Assembly: GCA_014058105.1 (NCBI GenBank)
Contig: JACGCM010002535.1
Span: 2,914,001-2,978,000 of the forward strand
Direction: 5' to 3'
Origin: Kingdonia uniflora
Taxonomy: Eukaryota > Streptophyta > Magnoliopsida > Ranunculales > Circaeasteraceae
Length of the DNA: 64,000 nt
Part shown: in pieces, positions 11,225 to 21,300 of the stretch
Layout: every line of letters begins with the position of its first letter
How positions within the stretch are numbered: the stretch's first letter is position 1
Translations under genes and position numbers: made by a program
Notes under the pieces: generated by a model
What the model was told of the DNA's origin: nothing
What the model saw: the letters and a program-made list of their open reading frames with translations, nothing else
The model's database searches: none

Positions 11225-11736
11225 GACACAAACATATTGAAATAGATGAAAGCTAGTATAACCTTTGCCTTATCTTATGTCTGGTGGGGTCTTTGATATA
11301 AAACAAGTTTTTACATTTGTTCTAATCGCATAGATGGGTTGAGTTAGCCAAACCAAGTGAATTTTGATTTAACTGTAGTAATGTTGCATACATATTGAAA
11401 GAGATGAATATTAGTATTACCTTTGCCTTATCTTATGCCTGTTAGAGTCTTTAATATGAAACAAGTTTCTACATTTGTTTCAATCGCAGAGATTTAGTAG
11501 AGTCAGCCAAATTAAGTGTTATCTTTGATTTAACTGTAGTAATGTTGTAGACATATTGAAAGAGATGAATGCTAGTATTAACTTTGCCTTATTTTATGCC
11601 TGTTAGAGTCATTGATATGAAACAAGTTTTTACATTTGTTTCAATCGAAGATATTTAGTAGAGTCAGCCAAACCAAGTGTTATCCTTGATTTAACTGCAG
11701 TAATGTTGCAGACATATTGAAAAAGATGAAGGCTAG
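11225..11736. repeat. Tandem array, period about 160 bases (element A)
   Basis: The marker CATATTGAAA/T-AGATGAA occurs at 11233, 11391, 11552 and 11713, giving spacings of 158, 161 and 161. Each unit also carries CTTTGCCTTAT, ACAAGTTTTTACATTTG and GATTTAACTG. The same family, reversed, forms an array with the same period at 45418-46135 in element C, at the same place relative to the coiled-coil gene. The array is interrupted at 11737 by the LTR of element B. Confidence 0.9.
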
Positions 11737-12314
11737 TGTAATGACCAAATTCCGTAGCTCGATATAATTAGGAATTAGCTATCACACCAATGGACCTGTA
11801 ACAATATTCTAATATAAAGTAAGAATTGGAGACAAGTGTTTTTAGCGTGAAAAACCTCTGAACAGGTAAAAAACCACGGCCTCATATGGAGGATTTTTGT
11901 AAAAGTATCTTTATTGGTTGGAGTGGATATCTTTATTACAAGTGATCTCTAGAATATAAAAATGCTTTTAATCTCGTAAACAAGAAGTTTGAGTAATTTT
12001 TCTGGTCCCTGTCTCTTTTGGAACTTTTCCTTTATATATGCTTCTCCACAGCTCTTCATCGTGTTAAAACACGTTTTTCGAATAATGCGGTTAGTGGCAG
12101 CTTACTGAATAACTGACGAGTTCGTGGGAGACAAGTGTTTTTGACTGGATAACATTTTTTGGGTTTAGCTCGACCCACGCTCTTGAGTAGTTCGTGGGGT
12201 TGGTTAGAATATTGACTGGAGTGGTTAAATATTAAAAATATGTGAGCCTGAGATGGAGGTAAATCGAGCTGCGTGAGCTCGATTGTGAGTGAGATCAAGG
12301 GATAAGTCCCTACA
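11737..12314 (-). repeat. 3' LTR of element B
   Basis: Read on the minus strand it starts TGTAGGGAC and ends CATTACA. It matches the LTRs at 16753-17373, 39108-39721 and 52771-53391, though it is shorter by about 40 bases because of a deletion near 11990. Just outside it lies the polypurine tract, seen as ATCGCCCCCTCGC at 12315-12327 on the plus strand. Confidence 0.9.
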
Positions 12315-12604
12315 ATCGCCCCCTCGCAACCAAATTCATGAGTGGCTTTGGTTGAGAAAAATTGTGTGAAAAGTTTGAAATTCAAAATGGAGTAATAATG
12401 GCGTTTGACTGGGTGGAAGTTACATGATATTGGGAAGTGATGGGTATTAAATGATGATGCGGATGTATGTGACGGTTGCATTTGAATAGTCGCATCCATA
12501 ATGATGATGACGCTTGGGAAAACATACCTGCACAATAAATTTAACATAAAGAGTACCTGTAGCAAATCTTTAGAACAATTCTTGCATGCGTAATTTTTTT
12601 TGAA

Positions 12605-13060
12605 ATGGTAAAGACTCAGAGTATGGTTCTTGAAGAGAGGATTGCGTCTGAATCACAGAGGTTGAAGTTGAAATACTTTGGTGACCGTTCCTTGGAAATG
12701 GCAATCCCCGCCCCTATTCTTCCGACGTACCAAGGTTTGTTGGGAGAAGAGCGGTTGAAGCTGAAGAAGATTTCTACTATAAGTGGAGATTTCATGTCTT
12801 CGTCTTGACAGGCGAGGAACGTTGAGCCTGTTTCCGTACCCTTGCTGAAGATAGGGTTAGGGATTTATATGCAGGGAAAGGTGTATCTGCGGGGCAGATA
12901 TGCTAATTCCTTGTGTCGCTATAGATTCTAAGGTTAGGCCCTCTTCATCTTTACCAACTCTTCGGTGGTGGTGGTTATAAAAGAGGCGGTGATGGCAGTA
13001 GAGGAGGAGGATGAGAAGGGGGAATCCTGCTGATGCATTTCCATAGTATTTTTGCGCTCA
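12605..13060 (+). pseudogene. N-terminal part of the Tat antisense gene (element B)
   Basis: The ATG at 12605 opens the same protein that starts at about 52435 on the minus strand in element C: MVKT, then MVLEERIAS, then RLKLKYFGD and, after a frame change near 12770, LTGEERWACFRTL-like residues. The start lies about 290 bases from the 3' LTR and points away from it, exactly as in C. After about 13060 the sequence still aligns with the non-coding part following this exon in C until close to 13390. Frameshifted and cut by the deletion, so non-functional. Confidence 0.7.
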
Positions 13061-13391
13061 AAAGACCTTCATCTTGTTTTGTGGGGGACAACACTTAGTC
13101 CACTGCTTGCATAGTTTTTGTTTAAAGTTCGACTGGACTTCGACCAAACTCATGTGTGGGAAACTTTTTGTTGTGTCCAATGTCTTCTTTGCATCAGGGT
13201 GAAAAATCACTGAATTAAAAGAACTGGAAGACATGATACCTCGGTGTGCCTGAATGACCTGTTACTTTTAACAAACAGGGAGAACTTGTTATCTGTAAAG
13301 TACCTGGAGTTTGGTGTTTGATGGATAATACTCTGTTGTATTCCTGAAGTCGATGTGGTGAAAACTTGTTATCTGTAAATCGTATGTAAAA

Positions 13392-13426
13392 GCCTAAAGC
13401 CTAAATCCTAAAGCCTAAACCCTAAA
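13392..13426. repeat. Five telomere-like heptamers at a deletion joint
   Basis: Thirty-five bases made of five 7-base units that all end CTAAA: GCCTAAA twice, TCCTAAA, GCCTAAA and CCCTAAA. The last is the exact plant telomere unit on the C-rich strand; the others differ only at the first base. Left of it the sequence follows the 3' region of the Tat element; right of it, from about 13430, it follows RT/RNase H (equivalent to about 43170 in element C). Confidence 0.85.
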
Positions 13427-13429
13427 CTT

Positions 13430-14500
13430 ATCCCCAAATAGGTTTTGAGATCCTGAAAAGCTACTTTGTATTCTGGTGTCCATGTGACCTCTGCATTTGG
13501 CTAAACTTTTCCTTGTTTGGTACAACTGCAGAGTAATAGGAATAGCCAACGACAGCGGTCTGAAAATTTAGAAACGAAACGGTTGATAGCGGTAATCTTG
13601 CCGACAAGTTTCTAAACGTCTTTTATTGTTTTTGGAGAGAGCATATTGAGGAGAGACCGAATCTGATCTAGATTGGCCTCAATCCCCTTCTTGCTGATGA
13701 GGTGGCCTAGAAATCGGCCAGAATGTACCCTGAATTGACACTTATCGGGGTTGAGACGCATCCTATAAGATCAAAGAATGTTAAATATAGTGTTGAGATT
13801 TGAGATGTGATTGGCTGACTATACGCTCTTGCACAAGAGATCGTCGATGTAGACTTCAACGACTTTCCCTAGATGTACTTTTAACATAGCAGTCATCAAC
13901 CGTTGATATGTGGTACCCGCATTTTTGAGTCCGAAGGACATGACTTTATAGTAATAAAGACCTCTTCAGTGATAAAAGTTGTCTTTTCTTGATCTTCTTC
14001 CAAAAGTAGAATTTGATTATACCCTGAAGTAATGTCCATCATAGATAGGAGGTCATGGCCTACTGTGGAATCAAGAATTTGATGAATATTGGGAAGAGGG
14101 AAACTGTCCTTTGGAGTATGTTTGTTCAGATCAGTGAAATCTACTCAAACTCGGACTTTTCCATTCTTCTTTGGGACAACGACAATGTTGGATATCCAGT
14201 CTGGATATTTGGCTTCTCGAATGAATCCCACTTTGATCAATTTCTCAATCTCGGTATTAACTTCATCTCGAAGACGAGGTGATAGTCGTCGCTGTTTCTG
14301 TTTGAGTGTCGTGGCGTTGATGAAGAGAACTAATTTGTGGCATGCCTTGGTCGGATCGACCCCAAGCATTTCTTCAAAAGACCACGCAAAAACGTCTTGA
14401 TTTAGTTGCAAGAACTGAATAAGAGCATCCTTTTCGTGCTGAACCAGCTTAGTACCAATAAAAGTACCTCTCCTAGGTCCATTAATGTTGAAATATTATA
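13430..14500 (-). pseudogene. Reverse transcriptase of Tat element B, 3'-truncated
   Basis: Minus strand. From 14411 the frame gives QDVFAWSFEEMLGVDP, then VGFIREAKYPDWISNIV and VPKKNGKVRV, the start of a Ty3/gypsy reverse transcriptase (RVT_1, PF00078). The catalytic YIDDLL block is read near 13840-13825, and the downstream thumb/connection region continues to about 13430, where the element is broken by the telomere-like filler. Frameshifts occur near 13950 and elsewhere. RNase H and integrase are absent. Confidence 0.8.
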
Positions 14501-14988
14501 TGGGCTCCTCTGCGGATGGTTGATCGTTGAGGTGATCATCTTCCTGTAATTGTTATGCAGCAAATCTGTCAGACGTATCTAGGATAACAAAGACGGTATT
14601 TTCACAAGCTCGAGAAAGCTTCTGACTACCTCTGATCTCATAAATACCGTTGTCGTGTTTGAACCGGGGTGTCTGATGATAGGTGGAAGCGATCGCTTCC
14701 ATATTGTAAATCCAGCAGTGGCCCATAATCCCGAGATAACGAGATTTGGCGTTGATGACATAGAAAACGACGTCGATGGTGGCTGGTCCTGCTAATCATC
14801 GTGTACATGACAAACTTCTTCATTTTAAGCATTATTACTAACGCATCACGATGTAGAAATTTGACAAGGCTAGTATCGTAATCTTCGAAGGAAATCCCAA
14901 GCCGGTGATTGGTCGACTGAGGAAGAAGCTTGGCTTCTTTGTCTTAAGGTGCGAGATCGTAACATTCTGATAATCTCCTGTGCTTGGA
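14500..14988 (-). pseudogene. Protease region of Tat element B, active site deleted
   Basis: Minus strand. The block aligns with 41540-42200 of element C, giving AMLKMKKF-like residues at one side and RDYGPLLDLQYGSDRF (in a shifted frame) at the other. The part that in C encodes the aspartic protease active site (IDTGSGIGILF) and the following residues is missing here, so about 100-150 bases are deleted at around 14800. Without the Asp-Thr-Gly motif this copy could not process its own polyprotein. Confidence 0.6.
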
Positions 14989-16735
14989 TCAGATAGATTT
15001 GGTAATCTGATTGATTTCGATCATGTTGTTGTGGTGTATATGGTAAATATGCTTCTCCTCAGCTTGATCATTGACCTGAATAACTTTAAGCTGCTTCTTA
15101 TAACAACCATCTTTGTATGACTCCAGGTTGATAATATATTCGAACATCCGTCCCTCTTTGAAAATGTACTCGAGCAACCTCTGTAAAGCATAGCAATTAT
15201 TAGTAGAATGATGGTTTACCTTGTGATGTAGGCAATATGGTCGACTATCGAACGGTTCCAGTGGTTGAGAGAAACGGTAGAGCTTATCCTTCAAAAGTAG
15301 TGGACAAATTGTAGAGATTCGGACGTTCATCTTTGGGAGGATGGGTTTGATCGGCAGACCACCTTTCTGAGGGTAGCCAGTGTTTCCCTTAGTACACTTC
15401 TGATCTCCATGTTCCTCTTTTGGTTCAGTGGTTCGATCTGTAGATGGGCCTTTGGTGGAGTGGACAAATTTAGTAAATTTTTGCCGCTCAGACATCATCC
15501 TCTCCAGGTCGACGTAACTGTTGACCTTGGTGATCATATCCTCTAAGGTCGCAGGCTTGTTAAGGAAGAAATATTCTTTGGCCTTGCTGTCGAGATAGAG
15601 CGCGTTTGTGAAAGCAGTAACTAGTGTTTTCTGATCGAGGTTATCCACTTTACGCGCGAGCTCTAAAAATTTATTTGCAAAATTCTCGAGCTTCTCTCAG
15701 TGTGACTGTGTAAGACTGGTAAGAGAATATAAATTCTTCTCTTTGTCCCTGTTGTGAGCATATGTCTTAATAAACTGTTTCTGCAGCTGGTCGAATGTAT
15801 ATATTGAGTCCTCAGGGAGAGAATGGAACCATCGGAGGGGTCCCTCCTGTAGACTTGTGGTAAACAGATGGCAGAGGATGTGGTTGAGATTGGAGTATAA
15901 CCCCAATGAATCACGGTACTGTTGAATATACTCCTTCAGGTCAGTATCTTTGTATTTACAAATTTTGTGAGTATGGAATCCTTTTGGTATCTTCATATCG
16001 AATAACTCTTTGGCAATCAGACTTCCTTGTAGTTTTGTGATGTCGCCGATAGTACCTAAAACTTGTGCTTCGATTAACTCCTTAATTCGTTGATCCATAT
16101 GCTCTTTCGTGACGTAATGACCTGCTAGTTGAATCCCTGGGCGAGCAGGTTGTGGATGATGGGTGCCTGTATCTTCACTCAGGTGATCTCATGCTAGAAC
16201 TTGGTGTTGAGGTCGCTATTCTTCCTCCTAACGGACATAAATTTGGTGACCTTGACTAACTTCGGACTGAACTTCACCCCCCAAATGTATGGAGGGTTGT
16301 GGTTCGTACTGTAGATTCCTGGAAATTGCTTTACTGGAGACTCCTCGAGGTCCCGATCTCTCCCTTACAAAAATACAGGAGGTCTCTGGCAACTGATCGT
16401 GACCTCTAGCTGGAGGAGACTGCTGAATATTTTGGAGAGCCTCTAGGGCAGTCTGTATTATTATCATCTGGTCTTCATGTCGTTTGAGTGTTGTCAAACG
16501 AGCTTGTCGCTCTGTGTCGAGCTATTTCTCACGAAGCTCCCGATCCTTAGTTAACTGAAGTTCGAGTTCAGCGCGTTTCTCTATTTCGGTGTTGAGATTC
16601 GCCCGTAACTCTATAAGTTGTCCCGGCTCCATTGAAACATCGAGCTGAATTCCTGTAGCTGGTCGTCTGGAAGTAACCATTATTGAAAGTTGTAGTGAAA
16701 GAATGCCTTAGGATATCGTAGAAATACAATCTTTC
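14989..16735 (-). pseudogene. gag of Tat element B, nearly open
   Basis: Minus strand. From about 16735 a coiled-coil N-terminal part is read in pieces, then an open frame 16098-15697 (MDQRIKELIEAQVLG, YIQQYRDSLGLYSNLNH, GPLRWFHSLPEDSIYTF) and 15648-14989 (a NLDQKTLVTAFTNALYL block and a helix-rich tail). The central region matches the retrotransposon gag family PF03732, which forms the capsid of the virus-like particle. One frame change near 15690 and two breaks upstream of 16098 separate the pieces. Codons that are stops in element C (for example before WFHSLP and in the FTNAL segment) are intact here, which helps read C. Confidence 0.8.
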
Positions 16736-16752
16736 CCACAGACGCCGCCAAA

Positions 16753-17373
16753 TGTAATGGCCACATTCCGCAAACTCGAAATGGCTCAAAATTCGCTATC
16801 ACACCAATGAACCTGCAACAATATTCTAATGGAAAGTAAGAAATGACACATGTGATTTTAGCGTGGAAAATCTCTGAATAGGTAAAAAACCACGACCTCG
16901 AGTGGAGAATTTTTGTAAAAGTATCTTTATTGCTTGAGGCGGATATCTTATTACAAGTGATATCTAGATATAGAAAAGCTCAAACCTTGTAACTAAGAAG
17001 TTTGAATGTTGCTGAGAATCTAGAATAAGTAGTTTTTTGATGATCTTTTGTATATTTTTTTTGGTCATTGTCTCTTCTAGAACTTTTCCTTTATATAGGC
17101 CTTCTCCGCAGCTCTTCATCGTGTTGGAGCACGTTTTTCGAACAATGTGGTTAGTGGCGATTGACTGAGTAACTGACGAGTTCGTGAGAGACAGATGTCT
17201 TTGACTGGATAAGGCTTTTCAGTTTAAGTTTGACCCACGTTCTTAACCAGTTTGTGGGGTAGGTTTGAATGTTGACTGTGGAAGTTATGTTAAAAATGCG
17301 TGAGTATGAGATGGAGGTGATTTGAACTAGTGACAACTCAACTTTAGGTGAGATCGAGGGATAGGTCCTTACA
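16753..17373 (-). repeat. 5' LTR of element B with primer-binding site
   Basis: 621 bases, reading on the minus strand from TGTAAGGAC to CATTACA. Next to it, at about 16736-16752, the minus strand reads TTTGGCGGCGTCTGTGG, the primer-binding site found in many Tat-lineage elements (compare TTTGGCGCCGTCTATGG at 39722 in C). A TATA-like TTTATATAGG lies near 17090 (plus-strand reading). Confidence 0.9.
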
Positions 17374-18239
17374 TTAAGGACTTAACTTTGAGTGTCGTTT
17401 ATCATTGCGTTGTTTTTAATTTCCAACGAAACTCATGTGTCCCTCTTGTCATGTTGCGCGCATTGGCGGAACATGTACTAGTAACTGCACAAAGATAGAT
17501 GGGGATAATGAAGAAACTCAAGGTATGATATTGGTATCGAATAATAAATTTATATTTTAATTAATTTTTGTAAATAGTGAAATAAACTAGTGATGAATTA
17601 AGATAGAAAAGTTATAACTTTATGCATTTAAAATGAAGGTACAATATGGAGGAGAAGCCAAATTGGACAAACACAACCCTCTTAATCTCGAAGACATGGT
17701 AGCCAAGAAGTGACAATGCGAGATCCTAGTAGATTGACTCGTTAGGTTCAAGAGTAAAACATTAACTTGAATTGTCAATTTTTTTTTTTTTTGGTTTTTT
17801 TATAGTTTGAACTTTGAACTTTGAACTTATAACTCTGGATATTTAGATGTATTTTGGGTTTTGTGAAGATAAGTAGTGTGATGTGGGAACTGTGAATACC
17901 ACTTTTTGTATCAATATATTTGGAATCTTAGACAATTATTTTTTGGCAGTACTATATTTAAAGTTTGATAGCTTGTGTTGTTGCTCAACCTTGTAGTTAG
18001 TATTATTAGCATCTTAGCACTTTTCTCGTTTCCCACTTCGTTTTTTTTAACGCTTCGTCCTCGCTTCCCACTTTGCTTCTTTTAAGACATTGTACTCGTT
18101 TCCCACTTCGTTTCAGATTCCGCTTCATTTGTTGCATCATACTTGTTTCCCGTTTCCAAATCGCATAAGAAAAATATTGGACGTTTCCGTTTCCGTTTCA
18201 TGTATCGTTTCCGTACCCGCTTCACTTTCAAGTAACATA
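17374..18239. other. Intergenic stretch upstream of the porin gene
   Basis: No gene recognised. A short open patch around 17640-17760 (with LEDMVAKK) has no clear family. From about 18010 to 18225 the sequence is built on many GTTTCC, CTTCCCAC and CGTTTCC words, and then ends TAACATAGG; this looks like the decayed end of a small transposon or a pyrimidine-rich regulatory block. Because it ends only 130 bases before the porin start codon, it may affect that promoter. Confidence 0.4.
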
Positions 18240-18371
18240 GGCTGAAGCAACTGTAATTACGATATCAACCAATTTGGCCGAGCTGTTTCATTTTCGTGGC
18301 AGAGAAGAAACCCTCTTATTATTTCCTCCTCTCTCCACTCTTGAGGTTCCACAAACTCTCTCTCTCTAACG
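18240..18371 (+). promoter_or_regulatory. Probable core promoter and 5' leader of the porin gene
   Basis: No TATA box is seen within 130 bases of the start codon. There is a CCAAT word near 18268 and a pyrimidine-rich run just before the ATG (TCTCTCTCTCTAAC, 18357-18370), as in many housekeeping plant genes with a Y patch. The transcription start is not determinable here; the assignment rests on position and base composition. Confidence 0.4.
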
Positions 18372-21300
18372 ATGAGCAAAGGTCCGGGATTCTTCTCTGA
18401 CATTGGAAAGAAAGCCAAAGGTCTCTCTCTCTCACTCACACACACACACACACACACACTTGAAACCTATGTTTGTTCTCTCTGATTAAAGCTAATTTGG
18501 TGTAATTTTGATTTGTAGATCTGCTTACGAAGGACTACAGCTATGATCAGAAGTTCACCATCGCCACATACAGCAATGCGGGAGTGGTAATCCCTAATTA
18601 TTAACATTTTTGTTTCCCTACATTCTCAAATTTTGATTGATTTCTAGGTTACTTAGTTTGGATCCTAGAGTCAGTAATAATTTCTCATTGTGTATACAAT
18701 TACTAAAAGTTAGATATACCATAGTTGAATTATAGTCGTCCCCGGAATTTTGAGTATGTAAAATGCTTTGTATATAAAAAAGTGAAATAAAGAAAGAAGA
18801 GGACGACCTAATATTACAGTTTTGATATCTAATTTAGCTCCATGGAATTAAGCTTAATGTTGTTTCATTTAATCTTTAATTATCAAAGCTAATCCGAGTG
18901 CAAACAGTAAACCTCACTATAAGAGATGATTCAAGATCAAAATCGGGATTATCTGAAAGGGTTGACACAATTATGGGGCGCTTTGGTATAAATCATCAAC
19001 GTTATAGATATCTAAATTAATGGAAAAATTCAACTTAAAAAGAGAGATAAAGCAAGAAAATTAAAAAGGAACCTGGTTTAAACTCTGATTGAAGGAAACC
19101 CAATTCGTAGTTCATCTTCTCGTCGTCCATGATCCGGTGTTTACATTCAATCTCAGTAAACTTATTGCTAGAGTTTTTGCTGTTTGTGACTGTACTTCCT
19201 ACCACGAGGAGCATAACAAGCTTTTGTTTAGTGTCTGAAAACTTCTGATTTTCAACAAGTTGAAGAAGGAACCAGAAATTAAAAACGAAACTAATAAGGC
19301 GATTTGGCATTTGGCACATTGGAGCTTTTCTTCTGGTGGGACGTGTGAGCTTCATGAAGTCTCCTTGCCCGTTGTTCTTCTTTTTCACTGCATTGGAGTT
19401 TGATTGGCTGTGCAGGAAAGCTCTATCAACATGATGCCGCTGTGAATATCTATTTGGCTTGCTGGTCTTTCCCAACTTGACCGTCGTTTTATCTTCAAAC
19501 CCCTGTTGTTTCTCTTTTTGAGTTGGCGCCCTGAGAGGTAGGGCTGCTAGTCTTTTCCTAGTGACTGTTTGGTCGCTTGGACAATGATCTTGAAGTGTAG
19601 TGAGAGGACAAAAAAGTTCACTCTTCATCTTATTTGCAGTGGAAGCTCTACTCGATTTTGGAAAGATTTTTGGCATAATAAAACAGTAGGAAGAGTTTAA
19701 ATCTTCAATCCTCTGCAAAAAAAAAAACTCTTGTTTTCATCGTCCTTGACAGCTAACCAAGATACAAGGGATTGTCTAGGCTGATCTAATAGAGAAATTA
19801 CCATTTGCTTAGGAGTCCATATAACCAAGTCTTTATACTCGGATGATGGTGGATCTTCTTCTTGAATATCTTTCCAAATATTCACCATATCTAAAGATCT
19901 CCTCCTAGTTTCAGAAATCTTCCACCATTTTCTGTAGGAGTCCATATGATCAAGTCTTTATACTCAGATGAAGGCGGATTTGCTTCTTGAGTCTCTTTCC
20001 AAGTATTCACCAAATCTGATGATCTCATCCTAGTTTCAGGAATCTTTTACCCATCCCTTCCACAATACAAACAAGCTTTACTTCACTGTGAATTCCAGAT
20101 AACATCATGCAGTATTTGCTGAGTTGAATCTGAGGCTTAAACAACCTTTTCTAACCAAGGATCATGACAGAAGAAGATGGATTCCCCATTACCAACAATA
20201 TATTTACAGTTTTCCTTAATAAACTCTCTTCTTTTCGTTATTGATCTAAGACCCTCAGGAACAATCATCTGGGTTTTTTGAAGTTCAAAACCTGCATCTT
20301 TCAAAAATTAATTTTTGATCCACAAGGTCCAAAGATTATGTTTACCTGAAATCAGGTTCCTTACAGTCTTGGTAATTATTGCTTGAGCAAACTTCTTTAA
20401 TTTTTTTAGCCCGAGGCGACCCTCAGTCTTTGTTAGGCATATTCCTTCCATATTAAACTAGCAATGATATTTGAATCTGTTGATCCTTACCATTAGAAAT
20501 TGTTGATTATCTTCTCAATCTTTGTAAATACCACCTTAGGTAGACCAAAGCACCCCACCCAGTAGACTGAGAAGGATTGCAACACACTTCTGATCGGTTC
20601 TACCCTCCCAGATAAGGATAGAAACTTGTGCTTCCACTTCAAACTTCTCTTTCAAACTTTTCTAATAAGGGGAATATATTATTGTTCAGATAGTTTAGAA
20701 ACAAACAAAGAATGACGAAAATATTCGACTAGCAACTTCTCTACGTTAAATTGTAGTTGACTTCTTATAGTAGTTCTATTCTCATTCTGGTAGAACATTG
20801 AAAATTAACGAGCTTTTGCAACCTATGTAACATGGACACTCCATATTCCAAAAAAAATCCGTGTCCAAACGTGTCGGACACTTGGACACACCGACACTCG
20901 TGTGGACACTTCAACGGATACTTCTTGTTTTACGTTTGTAATTAGTTGTAAATTAACCCATAAGTTACTATCGTAATTATATATTCATAATACATTCACA
21001 TATAATAACACACAATACAGGAAACATGAATAATGATACTATTTTTTTAAGTATAATGTCGTGTTCGTGTTTTCACTTATTTTGAGACCGCCGTGTCCAA
21101 CACCTCGTACCCGTGTCCGACACTGACACACGTATCCGTGTCAATGTTACAAAGTTTGCAAAAGCTACAATGTTACAATTGAAATTTTCAATTGTGTACT
21201 ACTAGGCAATACACTCAGTTCACCTATAATGGTAGTTTGATTAAAGAGTTCAGAAAAGAGCCCATAATTATCCTCAGTAGTCAATACAAAGTTTATCCTG

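Larger units (their letters stand above)
11737..17373 (-). mobile_element. Tat-lineage Ty3/gypsy retrotransposon B, internally deleted
   Basis: Minus-strand element with LTRs at 16753-17373 (5') and 11737-12314 (3'), a primer-binding site next to the right LTR, gag and pol on the minus strand, and the start of the antisense gene (12605, plus strand) next to the 3' LTR. Compared with element C it lacks about 8.5 kb: the RNase H domains, integrase, the tandem array and most of the antisense gene. A run of telomere-like heptamers (13392-13426) lies at the joint. The flanking 5-mers GCTAG and TTAAG do not match, so one flank was probably lost or exchanged. The body is better preserved than C, with fewer stops in gag. 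Confidence 0.85.

Noticed and set aside
12056..12565. 169-codon ORF on the minus strand
   Set aside because: It lies almost wholly in the LTR of element B and its polypurine tract; the same LTR in other copies does not keep the frame.
18257..18457. Minus-strand ORF of 66 codons at the porin start
   Set aside because: It is the complement of exon 1 and the CT/CA microsatellite (Cys-Val repeats), so it is a shadow frame.
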